NCBI GenBank assembly: GCA_958295875.1
Contig: OY282379.1
Coordinates: forward strand, 558,001 to 622,000
Length of the DNA: 64,000 nt
Reading direction: 5' to 3'
Source: an uncultured Pseudomonadales bacterium
Lineage (GTDB): Bacteria; Pseudomonadota; Gammaproteobacteria; Pseudomonadales; Azotimanducaceae
Both the position numbers and the translations under genes were made by a program. This document shows positions 25,597-35,800 of the stretch, piece after piece. Below the pieces are notes generated by a model. That model had not been told where the DNA came from. It made no database searches and saw nothing but the letters and a program-made list of their open reading frames with translations. Every line of letters begins with the position of its first letter. Position 1 is the first letter of the stretch.

Positions 25597-26709
25597 TCAG
25601 AAGTCGCGCGGCAGGTAGGCGAGTTGCTTCCAGTGCGCGTACTCCGCGCGGAATGCGCGTTGCGACGCCATAATCACCCGGAAGTCCTCATCGCGGCTGG
25701 CCTCGTCTGCCAGCACCTGCGCGGTGACGCGCTCCAGCTCCCGCAGCAGCGGCTCCGGCAGGCGGCGCGTCTCGACGCCCCGCGCCGCAAACGCGGCCAA
25801 CACCGGTCCCTGCAGCGCCTCGCCCCGCGCCAGGTTCCGCGTGACGCCGGCGGTGCAGCCCATTTCCACGGTGGCGCGTTGCTGCGGCGTCAACGCCTGC
25901 CAAACGCCTAGGTTCACCACCAGATGCGAGGTCGTGAACGGCTGATGCCAACCTGGGAAGTAGTTGAAGCCCGCCACCCGGTCGAAGCCGAGCGCGGCAT
26001 CCACGCTGGGGAGCGAGTACTCGGTGGCGTCGATGACGCCCTTCTCCAGCGCTTGGAATATCTCGCCGCCGGGAATCATGGTCACCGAGGCGCCGAGGCG
26101 CTCGATCACCCTGCCGCCCAAGCCGGCGAAGCGAATCTTCAGGCCGCGCAGGTCTTCAAGACGCTCGATGGGTTCGCGGAACCAGCCGGCGGCTTCCGGC
26201 CCGATGATGCCGCACAGCACCGGCATGACGCCCTGTTTCGCATACAGCGCCTCGGCCAAGCCACGTCCACCGGCCTCGAACCACCAAGCGGAGTACTCCC
26301 AAGGCTCCATGCCGAACGGCACCGCGGCGACGAGCGGCGCGGCGGGGATTTTGCCTTGGTCGTAGCCGAGCCAAGTGTAGCCGGCCGGCACCTTGCCCTC
26401 GCGCACCGCGTCCGTAATGCTGAACGCCGGCACGATCTCGCCGGGCTCGAAGGGTGTGAGCGCGATGCGGCCGCCAGAGGCGGCGCGGATGGCGTCCGTG
26501 ACGTAGATGACGTTGTCGCCGAGCACCGGCAGGTTGGTCGAAAACGACGCCGGCACCCGCCAAGACACCGCCGCCGCCACCTCATCCGCGCCAGAAGCGG
26601 CCACGGGTGTGGCACGGCTGGGGTCGCTCAGCGCCATCGTGCCCAACATGCCAACGCCGAACGCGATGACGACGGCCACCGCGGCGGAGCGGTTGGTGAG
26701 GCGCGTCAA
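25597..26709 (-). CDS. TRAP transporter solute-binding protein (DctP-type)
   Basis: A 370-residue protein with an N-terminal signal/anchor (SAAVAVVIAFGVGMLGTMAL). The DctP fold is visible as VSWRVPASFSTNLPVLGDNVIYV, GRIALTPFEPGEIVPAFSITDAVREG, RLEDLRGLKIRFAGLGGRVIERLGASVTMIPGGEIFQALEKGVIDATEYSLPS and HQPFTTSHLVVNLGVW. The R-F/W residue in LKIRFAGLGG supplies the conserved Arg that binds a carboxylate, so an organic acid is likely. It heads a three-gene P-Q-M operon, whose downstream neighbours are the selenoprotein-LLM-MaoC genes 102 bp away. Confidence 0.9.
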   Translation of the reverse strand: MTRLTNRSAAVAVVIAFGVGMLGTMALSDPSRATPVAASGADEVAAAVSWRVPASFSTNLPVLGDNVIYVTDAIRAASGGRIALTPFEPGEIVPAFSITDAVREGKVPAGYTWLGYDQGKIPAAPLVAAVPFGMEPWEYSAWWFEAGGRGLAEALYAKQGVMPVLCGIIGPEAAGWFREPIERLEDLRGLKIRFAGLGGRVIERLGASVTMIPGGEIFQALEKGVIDATEYSLPSVDAALGFDRVAGFNYFPGWHQPFTTSHLVVNLGVWQALTPQQRATVEMGCTAGVTRNLARGEALQGPVLAAFAARGVETRRLPEPLLRELERVTAQVLADEASRDEDFRVIMASQRAFRAEYAHWKQLAYLPRDF

Positions 26710-26970
26710 GGAGCGTTGGCCCGAACGCGGCGCACGGCCAGTGTCTTGGCAGCGCGCCAGACGCTACCGTTCTCGCCGCGGCACACGCACCCGGAAGCGG
26801 CGCCGCCGGCGCCTCGTACACTCGCCAAGGGCATCGACGGCGTCCTCGAAAAAGGGCGCGTGGGATTGTAACCTAGTGCTTTTCCGGCGCGGCGCGCGAG
26901 GTTTCTGGATGCACTGCTCCGCGTGGCGCCGGCGGCGAGGCCTGCCCGGCAACGACATCGACTCGCACCG

Positions 26971-28077
26971 ATGCTGATCGGCATCCCCAAGGAGGCTGCC
27001 GAGGCGGAGCGGCGGGTGGCCGCAACGCCGGCCAGCGTGAAGAAGCTCGTCGGCCTCGGCTACCAAGTGGCCGTCGCTGGCGGCGCCGGCGCCCGCGCCG
27101 GCTTCGCAGACGCGGAGTACGAGGCGGCCGGCGCCCAGCTAAACGCAGATGCCGCGCAGAGCGCAGACATGGTGCTGCAAGTGCGGCTCGCCGAAGACGG
27201 CGCCGAAGCCCTTGCAGCGGGCGCCACCTACGTCGGCTTCCTAGACCCGTTCCGGGCGCCGGAACTCGTGGCAGCGCTCGCCCAGCGCGGCGTCACCGCC
27301 ATCTCCATGGAACTGATGCCCCGCTCCACCCGCGCCCAAAAGATGGACGCCCTCTCTTCCCAAGCGAGCCTCGCCGGCTATGTGGCGGTGCTGGAAGCAT
27401 CGTTCCACCTCCCCCGCATCCTGCCCATGATGATGACGCCGGCCGGCACGATTCGCCCGGCGCGGGTGTTCGTCATCGGCGCCGGCGTCGCTGGGCTGCA
27501 GGCCATCGCCACCGCGCGACGGCTCGGCGCCCGGGTGGAGGCATTCGACACGCGCCCCGCGGTGGCGGAGGAAGTGCGCTCCTTGGGCGCCCGCTTCGTG
27601 GACATCGACGTGGGCGAAACGGGGCAGACCGGGCAGGGCTACGCACGCGCTCTCAGCGCCGAGCAAATCGCCCTGCAGCAGGAAGGCATGGGGCGCGTGA
27701 TCGCCCAATCCGATGTCGTCATCACCACGGCGCAGGTGTTCGGGCGCCCGGCGCCGCGCATCGTCACCCGCGCCATGGTCGAGGCCATGCAGCCCGGCAG
27801 CGTGGTGGTGGACATGGCCGTGGACACCGGCGGCAACGTGGAAAGCGCCGAGGCGGACGCCATCGTGGACATCGGCGGCGTGAAGCTGCTCGGGCGCGGC
27901 AACCTGCCATCCTCCGTGGCCGCCAACGCCAGCGAAATGTACGCGGCCAACCTCGCCCACTTCATCGAGGAGTTCACCGAAGAAGGCGCGTTCACGCTGG
28001 ACCCGGAGGACGAAATCGCCGCCGCCGCGACGCTCACCCGCGACGGCGCCGTGGTGGGCCGCGCGGCACAGGCATAG
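26971..28077 (+). CDS. pntAA: NAD(P) transhydrogenase subunit alpha, part 1
   Basis: A 368-residue NAD(H)-binding domain I protein with MLIGIPKEAAEAERRVAATPASVKKLV, SMELMPRSTRAQKMDALSSQASLAGYVAV, ARVFVIGAGVAGLQAIATARRLGARVEAFDTRPAVAEEV (the Rossmann GxGxxG) and VDIGGVKLLGRGNLPSSVAANASEMYAANL. With pntAB and pntB it forms the proton-translocating transhydrogenase that reduces NADP+ with NADH. The frame is open back to 26923, but ATG 26971 matches the family N-terminus. The three-gene split form is typical of many proteobacteria. Confidence 0.93.
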   Translation: MLIGIPKEAAEAERRVAATPASVKKLVGLGYQVAVAGGAGARAGFADAEYEAAGAQLNADAAQSADMVLQVRLAEDGAEALAAGATYVGFLDPFRAPELVAALAQRGVTAISMELMPRSTRAQKMDALSSQASLAGYVAVLEASFHLPRILPMMMTPAGTIRPARVFVIGAGVAGLQAIATARRLGARVEAFDTRPAVAEEVRSLGARFVDIDVGETGQTGQGYARALSAEQIALQQEGMGRVIAQSDVVITTAQVFGRPAPRIVTRAMVEAMQPGSVVVDMAVDTGGNVESAEADAIVDIGGVKLLGRGNLPSSVAANASEMYAANLAHFIEEFTEEGAFTLDPEDEIAAAATLTRDGAVVGRAAQA

Positions 28078-28085
28078 GAGCTGCC

Positions 28086-28373
28086 ATGGAACTCATCGCC
28101 GTTTACTTGGCGTTCATTCTCGTCTTGTCCATCTTCTTAGGCTTCGAGCTCATCTCGAAGGTGCCGGCCACGCTGCACACGCCGCTCATGTCCGGCACCA
28201 ACGCCATCTCCGGCATTACGCTGGTGGGCGCCTTGGCCGCCGCCGGCGCTGGGGAAGCGCAGGAGGGGCTGGCGACGGCCCTCGGCGTGGCCGCGGTGGC
28301 GTTCGCCACCGTCAACGTGGTGGGCGGCTACCTCGTCACAGACCGCATGCTCGGCATGTTCCGCAAGCGATGA
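28086..28373 (+). CDS. pntAB: NAD(P) transhydrogenase subunit alpha, part 2 (membrane)
   Basis: Three membrane segments in 95 residues: LIAVYLAFILVLSIFLGFELI, then SGTNAISGITLVGALAAAG, and AVAFATVNVVGGYLVTDRML. The segment VPATLHTPLMSGTNAISGI is diagnostic of the transhydrogenase alpha membrane part. The ATG is 8 bp after the pntAA stop, with AGGAG in the gap. The 3' end overlaps pntB by 4 bp. Confidence 0.92.
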   Translation: MELIAVYLAFILVLSIFLGFELISKVPATLHTPLMSGTNAISGITLVGALAAAGAGEAQEGLATALGVAAVAFATVNVVGGYLVTDRMLGMFRKR

Positions 28374-29734
28374 GCGACATCTACATCAATCTCGCCTACA
28401 TCGCGTCGGCGGCGCTGTTCGTCTTCGGCTTGAAGATGCTCTCGTCGCCGGCCACGGCGCGGCGCGGCAACCTGCTGTCTTCCATCGGCATGCTCATCGC
28501 CATCGTCGCCACGCTCACGGCGCAGGGCATCGTCAGCTATCAATGGATCGCCGTCGGCGCACTGGCGGGCGGCGTCATCGGCGCTTTGGCGGCGCGGCTG
28601 GTGGCGATGACGTCCATGCCCGAGATGGTGGCGCTGTTCAACGGTTCCGGCGGCGCCGCGAGCCTGCTGGTCGGCTGGGCGGCCTTGAGCGCCGCGACAA
28701 ACCCAACGGCCTTCACCGCGGCGGTGGCATTCCTCTCCATCCTCATCGGCGGCGTCACCGCATCCGGTTCCATCGTCGCGTGGGCGAAGCTGGCGGAGGT
28801 CGTGCCGAGCCGCGCCGTCGTGTTTCCGGGGCAGCGGGTGGTCAATGGCCTGATCTTGGCCGCCATCGTCGTCGGCGGCACCCTGTTCGCCACCCAACCC
28901 GCAACGGACGCGCCGCTCTTCTACGCGCTGCTGGGGCTTGCCCTGCTGCTCGGCGTGATGGCCGTCATCCCCATCGGCGGGGCAGACATGCCGGTGGTCA
29001 TCTCGCTGCTCAACAGCTACTCCGGACTTGCCGCCTGCGCGGCCGGCTTCGCCATCGACAACAACATCCTCATCGTCGCCGGTTCGTTGGTGGGCGCCGC
29101 CGGCATCATCCTCACCAACATCATGTGCAAGGCGATGAACCGCTCGCTGGCCAACGTGTTGTTCAGCGGCTTCGGCGCCGTGCAGGCGGCCACCAAGGTG
29201 GAAGGCGAGGTGAAGCCGATCAACGTCGAGGACGCTTCGATCATCCTCGAAGCGGCGTCATCGGTCACCTTCGTGCCTGGCTACGGCATGGCCGTCGCCC
29301 AAGCGCAGCATGTCGTGCGCGAGCTGGGAGACCTGCTCGAAGCACACGGCACGGAGGTCACCTACGCCATTCATCCGGTGGCGGGGCGCATGCCTGGGCA
29401 CATGAACGTGCTGCTCGCCGAAGCCAACGTCTCCTACGACAAGTTGGTGGAGATGGAGGACATCAACCCGCGCATGCCGAACGTGGACGTGGCCGTCGTC
29501 ATCGGCGCCAACGATGTGGTCAACCCGGCTGCCCGCGACGACGCCACCAGCCCCATCCACGGCATGCCCATCATCAATGTGGACCATGCCCGCACCGTGT
29601 TCGTGTTGAAGCGCTCCATGGCGTCCGGCTTCGCGGGGGTGGACAACCCGCTGTTCTTCGGCCAGAACACGCGCATGCTGTTCGGCGACGCGAAGGCGTC
29701 CATCTCTGGGGTGGTGGCGCAGTTCAAGGACTGA
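28370..29734 (+). CDS. pntB: NAD(P) transhydrogenase subunit beta
   Basis: A 454-residue protein: about nine membrane segments of domain II (FGLKMLSSPATARRGNLLSSIGMLIAIV, MPEMVALFNGSGGAASLLVGW, LLNSYSGLAACAAGFAIDNNILIVAGSLVGAAG) followed by the NADP(H)-binding domain III (VPGYGMAVAQAQHVVRELGDLLEAHGTEVTYAIHPVAGRMPGHMNVLLAEANV, and NDVVNPAARDDATSPIHGMPI). All of it fits a full-length PntB. The ATGA overlap couples it to pntAB. Confidence 0.95.
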   Translation: MSDIYINLAYIASAALFVFGLKMLSSPATARRGNLLSSIGMLIAIVATLTAQGIVSYQWIAVGALAGGVIGALAARLVAMTSMPEMVALFNGSGGAASLLVGWAALSAATNPTAFTAAVAFLSILIGGVTASGSIVAWAKLAEVVPSRAVVFPGQRVVNGLILAAIVVGGTLFATQPATDAPLFYALLGLALLLGVMAVIPIGGADMPVVISLLNSYSGLAACAAGFAIDNNILIVAGSLVGAAGIILTNIMCKAMNRSLANVLFSGFGAVQAATKVEGEVKPINVEDASIILEAASSVTFVPGYGMAVAQAQHVVRELGDLLEAHGTEVTYAIHPVAGRMPGHMNVLLAEANVSYDKLVEMEDINPRMPNVDVAVVIGANDVVNPAARDDATSPIHGMPIINVDHARTVFVLKRSMASGFAGVDNPLFFGQNTRMLFGDAKASISGVVAQFKD

Positions 29735-29819
29735 CGCACGCGCACGGGCGCCGGCGAAGGCGACAGCCCAGGCGCACGGTTCCGCTACAATGCGGCGCAC
29801 TCTTCGGGGGGGATAGCGC

Positions 29820-31460
29820 ATGTCGGAGCAGACCGCTGGTGGCGGCGCCACCGAGCGCCCGGCGGAACCGGACAGCGGGGCGCCCGGCACCAAGGTCGGC
29901 GGAGGCTACGCGGCCTACGTCACCATCGTGTTGGTGATCGTCTACGTCTTCAACTTCATCGACCGCCAGATCGTCACCATCCTCGCCGAGGAGATCAAGG
30001 CAGACCTCGGCATCTCAGACGCGCAGATCGGGTTTCTCTACGGCACGGCGTTCGCCGTCTTCTACGCCATCTTCGGCATTCCCCTCGGCAAGCTCGCAGA
30101 CACTTGGACGCGCAAGAACCTCATCTCCATCGGGGTGAGCTTCTGGAGCCTGATGACGGCGCTGTCCGGCACCGCGCGCAGCTTCACCTCGCTGGCCGCC
30201 TACCGCATCGGCGTCGGCATCGGCGAGGCGAGCGCGTCTCCGGCGGCGTTCTCCATGCTGTCGGACTACTTTCCGCCGCGCCTGCGCGCCACGGTGCTCT
30301 CGATCTATTCGAGCGGCATCTTCATCGGCGCCGGCATCGGCATCTTCATCGGCGGCTGGGTGGTGGACGGCTGGAACAACGCCTATCCAGACCCAGCGCT
30401 GGCGCCCTTCGGCCTCAAGGGCTGGCAGGCGGCGTATTTCGCCGTCGGCATTCCCGGCATCCTGATGGCGCTGTGGGTGTTCACGTTGCGCGAACCGCGG
30501 CGCGGCATGAGCGAAGGCTTGGTGAGCCGCGAACATCCGCACCCGTTCCGCGCCACCTGGCAGGAACTGATGGCGGTGCTGCCCCCGTTCACGGTGTTGA
30601 CGCTGGCGCGCGCCGGCGGCAGCCGCGTGGTGCGCAACAACCTCATCGCCGCGGCGGTCATCGCGGCGGCGTCATGGGGGCTCGTCCTGCTCACCGAGGA
30701 CTTGGCGCAGTGGCTCGCCCTTGGCATCGGCACCTACGCCGCGTTCTCGTGGGTGCAGGCGCTGGGCCTGCGCGACCCCGCCGTGTTCGCCATGATGTTC
30801 CAGAGCCGCGCGTTCATCTACACCATCATCGGCTTTCCGACCATTTCCATCGTCACCTACGCCTTCGCCGCGTGGACGCCGCCGCTGTTCCTGCGCCTGC
30901 ATGGCGTGAGCGCCGCCGAGGCCGGCCTCGTGCTCGGCCTCTCCGCCGCGGTGGCCGGCTGGATCGGCATCACCCTTGGCGGCATCGTTTCAGACAAGCT
31001 GAAGCCACGCACGGGCAACGCGCGCATCTATGTCGCGCTCACGTCCATCGTGACCACCGTGCCCGTGGCCCTCGGCCTGTTGATGACGGATAACCTCATC
31101 GTCGCCTATGTGCTGAACTTCGCGCTCAACGTCACCACGTCCTCTTGGGTTGGCGCGGCACCAACCACGGTGAACGACTTGGTGTTGCCGCGCATGCGCG
31201 CCACGGCATCGGCGTTCTACATCCTCATGGCCACGGTGGGCTTGGCGGTCGGCCCCTATGCCGTGGGACAGGTCAGCGACGTGCTGACGGCCACTGGCAT
31301 GGAGAGCGGCGACGCGCTGCGCACGAGTTTGATGATGTCCGTCTCGCTGCTCGTCATCCCCACGTTCTTCCTGCTGCTGCTGCGGCGGCGGCTGATTCCA
31401 GAGGAGGCGAACCGCCTGGAGCGCGCCCGCGCAGCCGGGGAGCCCGTCGAGCAAGCCTGA
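29820..31460 (+). CDS. MFS transporter, spinster-like
   Basis: A major facilitator carrier of 546 residues, with 12 or more hydrophobic segments. The N-terminal half shows YVFNFIDRQIVTILAEEIKADLGISDAQIGFLYGTAFAVFYAIFGIPLGKLADTWTRKNLI (the motif A loop) and RIGVGIGEASASPAAFSMLSDYFPPRLRATVLSIYSSGIFIGAGIG, characteristic of the spinster-like branch. A long cytoplasmic loop with extra hydrophobic segments (about residues 255-320) separates the two halves. The substrate is unknown. It starts 85 bp after pntB, preceded by an A/T-poor GGGGGGATAGCGC region. Confidence 0.85.
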   Translation: MSEQTAGGGATERPAEPDSGAPGTKVGGGYAAYVTIVLVIVYVFNFIDRQIVTILAEEIKADLGISDAQIGFLYGTAFAVFYAIFGIPLGKLADTWTRKNLISIGVSFWSLMTALSGTARSFTSLAAYRIGVGIGEASASPAAFSMLSDYFPPRLRATVLSIYSSGIFIGAGIGIFIGGWVVDGWNNAYPDPALAPFGLKGWQAAYFAVGIPGILMALWVFTLREPRRGMSEGLVSREHPHPFRATWQELMAVLPPFTVLTLARAGGSRVVRNNLIAAAVIAAASWGLVLLTEDLAQWLALGIGTYAAFSWVQALGLRDPAVFAMMFQSRAFIYTIIGFPTISIVTYAFAAWTPPLFLRLHGVSAAEAGLVLGLSAAVAGWIGITLGGIVSDKLKPRTGNARIYVALTSIVTTVPVALGLLMTDNLIVAYVLNFALNVTTSSWVGAAPTTVNDLVLPRMRATASAFYILMATVGLAVGPYAVGQVSDVLTATGMESGDALRTSLMMSVSLLVIPTFFLLLLRRRLIPEEANRLERARAAGEPVEQA

Positions 31461-31540
31461 CGGCAGCCGACCGCATCAGTCCGGGGCACTCCGTCTAGTG
31501 GCCCCGCGGACGGGCAGCGGGGATGCCGCCGAGACGCGAG

Positions 31541-32875
31541 TTAGCCCGCTGCTGCCGGCAACCCATCCGCCGCCGGCGCGTCCAAGGGCGCTGGTGGCGG
31601 TGCGTGGGCATCCGTCACCCGCAACCCGGTGACGGCGTTGGAGAGTTGCGAACTCAGTATCCGGTCGCCGTCTTGCAGCACCGGGGAACGCACCAACAGC
31701 TTCAACTCACCGTCCGCCGCGCGCAGTTCGCCCACCCGCTCGACATCAATGCCGGCGAGCAAGCCATCGCGCACGAGGAACACCCGGTTCTGGCCGTAGA
31801 CGGACTGCACCGGCAGCGGCACCACGTCGTGTACTAGCGGCAGGCCGATCGTCAAACTGACGGCGCGCCCCAAGTCCGGCGGCGCAATCGGGGCGGTGAA
31901 ACGCACAAATCCATCCACGCCGGACTGGCCCGCCTCCACTGCCCCGACGAGGCGGTCCAACTCCCCTTCCGCCTCCCAAGCGCCGAACTCGATGCGCGCC
32001 ACGGGGCGTTCGCCGGCCGCAAGCGCCCGCTCCAACGCCGGCAGGTGGACATTGGGCACCTGCACGCGCACCTCCAACGCCGCATCGTCGTACATCCGCA
32101 CCACCACCTTGCCCGGCGCCACCAACTCGCCCGGCGCCACTGTCACCGCCGTCACCCGGCCGGCGAACGGCGCCCGGATGCGCGCCCGCGCCAAGCTCAC
32201 CTGCGCTTCCTCCAAGGCCGCCGCGGCGCGTTCCAGCCGCGCTTCGGCGCTGGCCAGCCGGTGCGGGAAGTTCTGCACGAGGCTGCGTTGCTTCGACACC
32301 GCAATGGCTTGGGCGTGGCTTTCGTGCAGCACGGCGTTCAACGCTTCTTCCGAGATGACGCCCTGTTCGCGCAGCTCCCGACGCCGCTCCACCTTGGCCA
32401 CCGTCAAGCCTTGCAGCGTCTCTTGGTGCGCCAACACGGAGCGCTCGTCCTCGCCGGCGAGCTTGAGCGTGGCGAGGGACGAGCGGGCTTCCACGAGTTC
32501 CGATTGGCGGCGGCGCACCAGCAGCGCAGCGTCCGTTTCGTCCAACTGCACCAGCACTTGCCCGGCGACCACATGCTCGCCTTCCTGCGCCGCCACGGCT
32601 TCCACCGCGGCAGATACCAGCGCCGTCAGCCCGGCCGCGCGCGGCGTTTCCACGCGCCCATAGAGGCGTATCTCCGGCGACCAGCCACCCAGTGCCACCG
32701 CGGCGCTGGTCACCGGCGTCGCCAACTCCGCGGCCGGTCGGCGGTCCGGCTCCGGGGCAAAGGCGATGAGCCCCGCGCTCGCCATCACCGTGACGAAGCC
32801 AATTGCCACCAACGTGCGCGTCTTGGGCGCGAGGCCGAGCAGCCGGTGCCGGGTCCATTGCATCGCTTGTCTCAT
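31541..32875 (-). CDS. efflux RND transporter periplasmic adaptor (MFP) subunit
   Basis: ATG 32875 overlaps the pump stop (ATGA) and gives a 444-residue protein. Residues 18-38 form the membrane anchor. The lipoyl half-motifs are EAVAAQEGEHVVAGQVLVQLDETDAALL and LARARIRAPFAGRVTAVTVAPGELVAPG, separated by a coiled-coil hairpin (about 115-205). A beta-barrel domain (VVVRMYDDAALEVRVQVPNVHLPALE) and membrane-proximal domain follow. It links the RND pump to an outer-membrane channel that is not encoded nearby. The longer frame to 33160 lies inside the pump gene and is discarded. Confidence 0.9.
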   Translation of the reverse strand: MRQAMQWTRHRLLGLAPKTRTLVAIGFVTVMASAGLIAFAPEPDRRPAAELATPVTSAAVALGGWSPEIRLYGRVETPRAAGLTALVSAAVEAVAAQEGEHVVAGQVLVQLDETDAALLVRRRQSELVEARSSLATLKLAGEDERSVLAHQETLQGLTVAKVERRRELREQGVISEEALNAVLHESHAQAIAVSKQRSLVQNFPHRLASAEARLERAAAALEEAQVSLARARIRAPFAGRVTAVTVAPGELVAPGKVVVRMYDDAALEVRVQVPNVHLPALERALAAGERPVARIEFGAWEAEGELDRLVGAVEAGQSGVDGFVRFTAPIAPPDLGRAVSLTIGLPLVHDVVPLPVQSVYGQNRVFLVRDGLLAGIDVERVGELRAADGELKLLVRSPVLQDGDRILSSQLSNAVTGLRVTDAHAPPPAPLDAPAADGLPAAAG

Positions 32876-35800
32876 CGTGGGGCGCCTTGAGCCTTCAGCG
32901 CCAACCCAGCCGCCCGTCGCGCCAAGCGCTCCCGGGCGCGGCCAGCGCCGCGCTTGACCGCCGCAGACCAATCGATCAACACGGACAAGAGCACCGGTAT
33001 CACCACCAGCACCAGCACCGTGCCATACATCAAGCCGAAGCAAATCGCCGCGGCCAAGGGCGCGAATATGGCTGCGATGGGCGCCTGCTCCAGCATCAGC
33101 GGCGCCAGCCCCGCGATGGTGGTCGCGGAGGTGAGCAACACCGGGCGCAAGCGCCGGCACACCGCATCTTCAATCGCTTCCGACGGCGGGGCACCCTCCG
33201 TCACGCGCCGCTTGTACGCGGTCACCAAGATGATGGAATCGTTGACGATGATGCCGGTGAGCGTGAACAGTCCCAGCAACGACATCGGATTGATGTGCAT
33301 GCCGAGCGCGAAGTGCCCAAGCAGGGCGCCTGTGAGCCCCAGGGGAATGGCGGCCATCACCGCCAACGGCCAACTCCAAGACGCGAATGACCACGCCAGC
33401 ACCACATAGATGAGGGCGAGCGCGATGCCGAACTTCAACAGGAACTCGGTGGCCGCCTCCTGTTCGACAAGGCTCAGTTCGTCCAGCCCGGTGCTGACGC
33501 CGTACTTCTCCACCAAGCCGGCGCGCACGTTCTCCTCGAAATACTGCACCACCTCGCTGCCGGTGATGGTGCCGACGTCCACGTCGCCGCGAATGGTGAG
33601 GGTGCGTTCGCCATTGTGGTGGCGGATGGCATCGATGCCGCGCCGCGCTTCCACGTCTGCCACCGTCGCCAGCGGCAACATCTCGCCCGTCGGCGCCTTG
33701 ATGGGGAACTCGCCGATGCCGGCAAGGTCGATGCGCTGCGCTTCGGGCAGCAGCAGCCGCACTTCGAGTTCGCTGTCGCCCTCTTGGAAGATCTGAATGC
33801 GGCGGCCATCGTAGGCGGCGCGCAGTTGCCGCCCAAGATCGCCGGTGGAGAGCCCCAGCGCGCGCCCCGCGGTCGTGAGCCGCAGCAGCCATTGATCGTT
33901 CCCCCACGGCGAGTTGTCGCGCACGTTCGAGACGCCCTCGAGGGCGATGAGCTCGCGCGCGGCCTCGTCCCCGGCGCGTTTCAGCAGCGCCGCATCTTCC
34001 GCTTTCAGCAGGATGGAGAAGTGCGACAGCCAACTGCGCTCGCGGGCAATGGAGAGCGCATCCACCGCTGGCGAACGCTGCGTCTTGGCGAGCCACTCGG
34101 CAGCGAAGCGGTCTGCCGAGAGGTCTCGCCGCTCCGGCGACACCAGTTCCACCTGCACCGAGGCGAATTGCGCCCCGGCCTTGTACTCGTCGTCGATGCG
34201 CGCCGCGTTGCGGGAGACGAGGTGGTTGACCAGATTGTCGCCGCCGGCGGCTTCATCCGCCGCCGCCAGCGACGCTTCCAGTTCGGCAACGAACGCCTGC
34301 TTCGCCGCTTCGTCCGCACCGGGGACGAAGCGCACATCCGCGCGCACCTGCTCAAAATCGATGCTTAGGTTGAGCTCCGTCTTCACCCAGCCACTCGTCC
34401 ACAGCAGCAGCGTGACGAGGAACATGCCGGCCGCGCCAGTGAGCACCACGCTCCGGTTCGCCATGGCATAGCGGATCAAGCGGCGAAATCGTTGGTCTCG
34501 AAAGCGCTCGAAGCCGGCCTCGAAGCGTTCTCGCCAACGGCTCGCAGGCCGGCGCCCGCGCTCGAACGCATGGCGCAGGTGGCCGGGCAGGATGAGAAAG
34601 CATTCCACCAGCGAGGCGCCGATGACGACCGCCACGATCACCGCGATCTCGCGCACCGCGGAATCTTCCAGGGTGGCGAGCGGCAGGAAGGCGGCCAAGG
34701 TGGTGAGCGAAGAGGCGATCACCGGCCCCAACATGCGCTCGGCGCCGGCCACCGCGGCCGCCGCCGGGGACTTGCCGGCGTGAAACTGCGTGACGGACTC
34801 CTCGCCCACCACGATGGCGTCATCGACGACGATGCCAAGCGCCATGACCAGGCCGATGAGGCTGATGACGTTCAAGCTGCCGCCCAGCCAATAGAAGCCG
34901 AGCAAGGCGGCGAGGAACGTCGCCGGAATGCCCATCGTCACCCAAAACGCCGGCGCCGCCCGCAGAAAGAGCGTCAGCGTGACGATGACGAGGCACAGCC
35001 CGGTGAAGCCGTTTTCCAAGATGAGGGAAAGTTCATCGCGGATGAAGCGCCACGCTTCGAGGAACAGGCTGAGGGACACACCGGCCGGCAGGGTGGGACG
35101 CTTCGCTTCCAGATAACTGGTGAGGTTTTGCGCCGCCTGCAGCGAATCGCTCGATGCTTCCCGGCGCACGAAGAGCGCGATGGCCGGCTGCCCGTCCACC
35201 ATCATGTAGGGCTGCTCCACCAACGGCCGCCGTTCGATGCGGGCGATGTCCCCCAAGCGCACAAGGCCACGCCCGGTGTGCAGCGGCAACGCAGCGAACT
35301 CTTCCGGGTCGCGGCGCTGGTCTAGGCTCCGGAGCTGGCGCGAGAGCTGTCCGCTGCCGATGGCGCCGCCGGGGGCGTCATTGGAGAGCGCCGCGAGCTT
35401 GCGCGCCAGCTCATCGAAGGTGAGGCCCAACTCAAGCAGCGTGCGCCCCTCCACCTGGATGGCGATCTCCTGCTCCGGCAGGCCGCGGAACTCCACCGCA
35501 TCCACGCCGCGATTCAGCAGTTCGTTCTGCATCTGCCGCGCCAGCGGGATGAGCTCGCCCAGATGTTCCGCGCCGGTGACGAGCACCGCCGCCACCAAAT
35601 CTTGCTTGCGCACGGCATAGACGGATGGCGGCTCGATGTCCGGCGGCAGGCTGCGCAACTGCGCGACGCGCTGCTGCACGGCGTCCACCGCGGTTTGCAC
35701 ATGCGCGTCTGGTTCCAGCTCAATCCGCACGAAGGAGAAGCCATCCCGCGTGACGCTCCACAGCGCCTTGACCTCTGGGATGGTCTTGATGTGCTGCTCC

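Noticed and set aside
32876..33160. Extension of the RND adaptor gene to 33160
   Set aside because: It lies inside the pump gene and gives a random Arg/Gly-rich N-terminus; the ATGA overlap at 32875 is the expected start.
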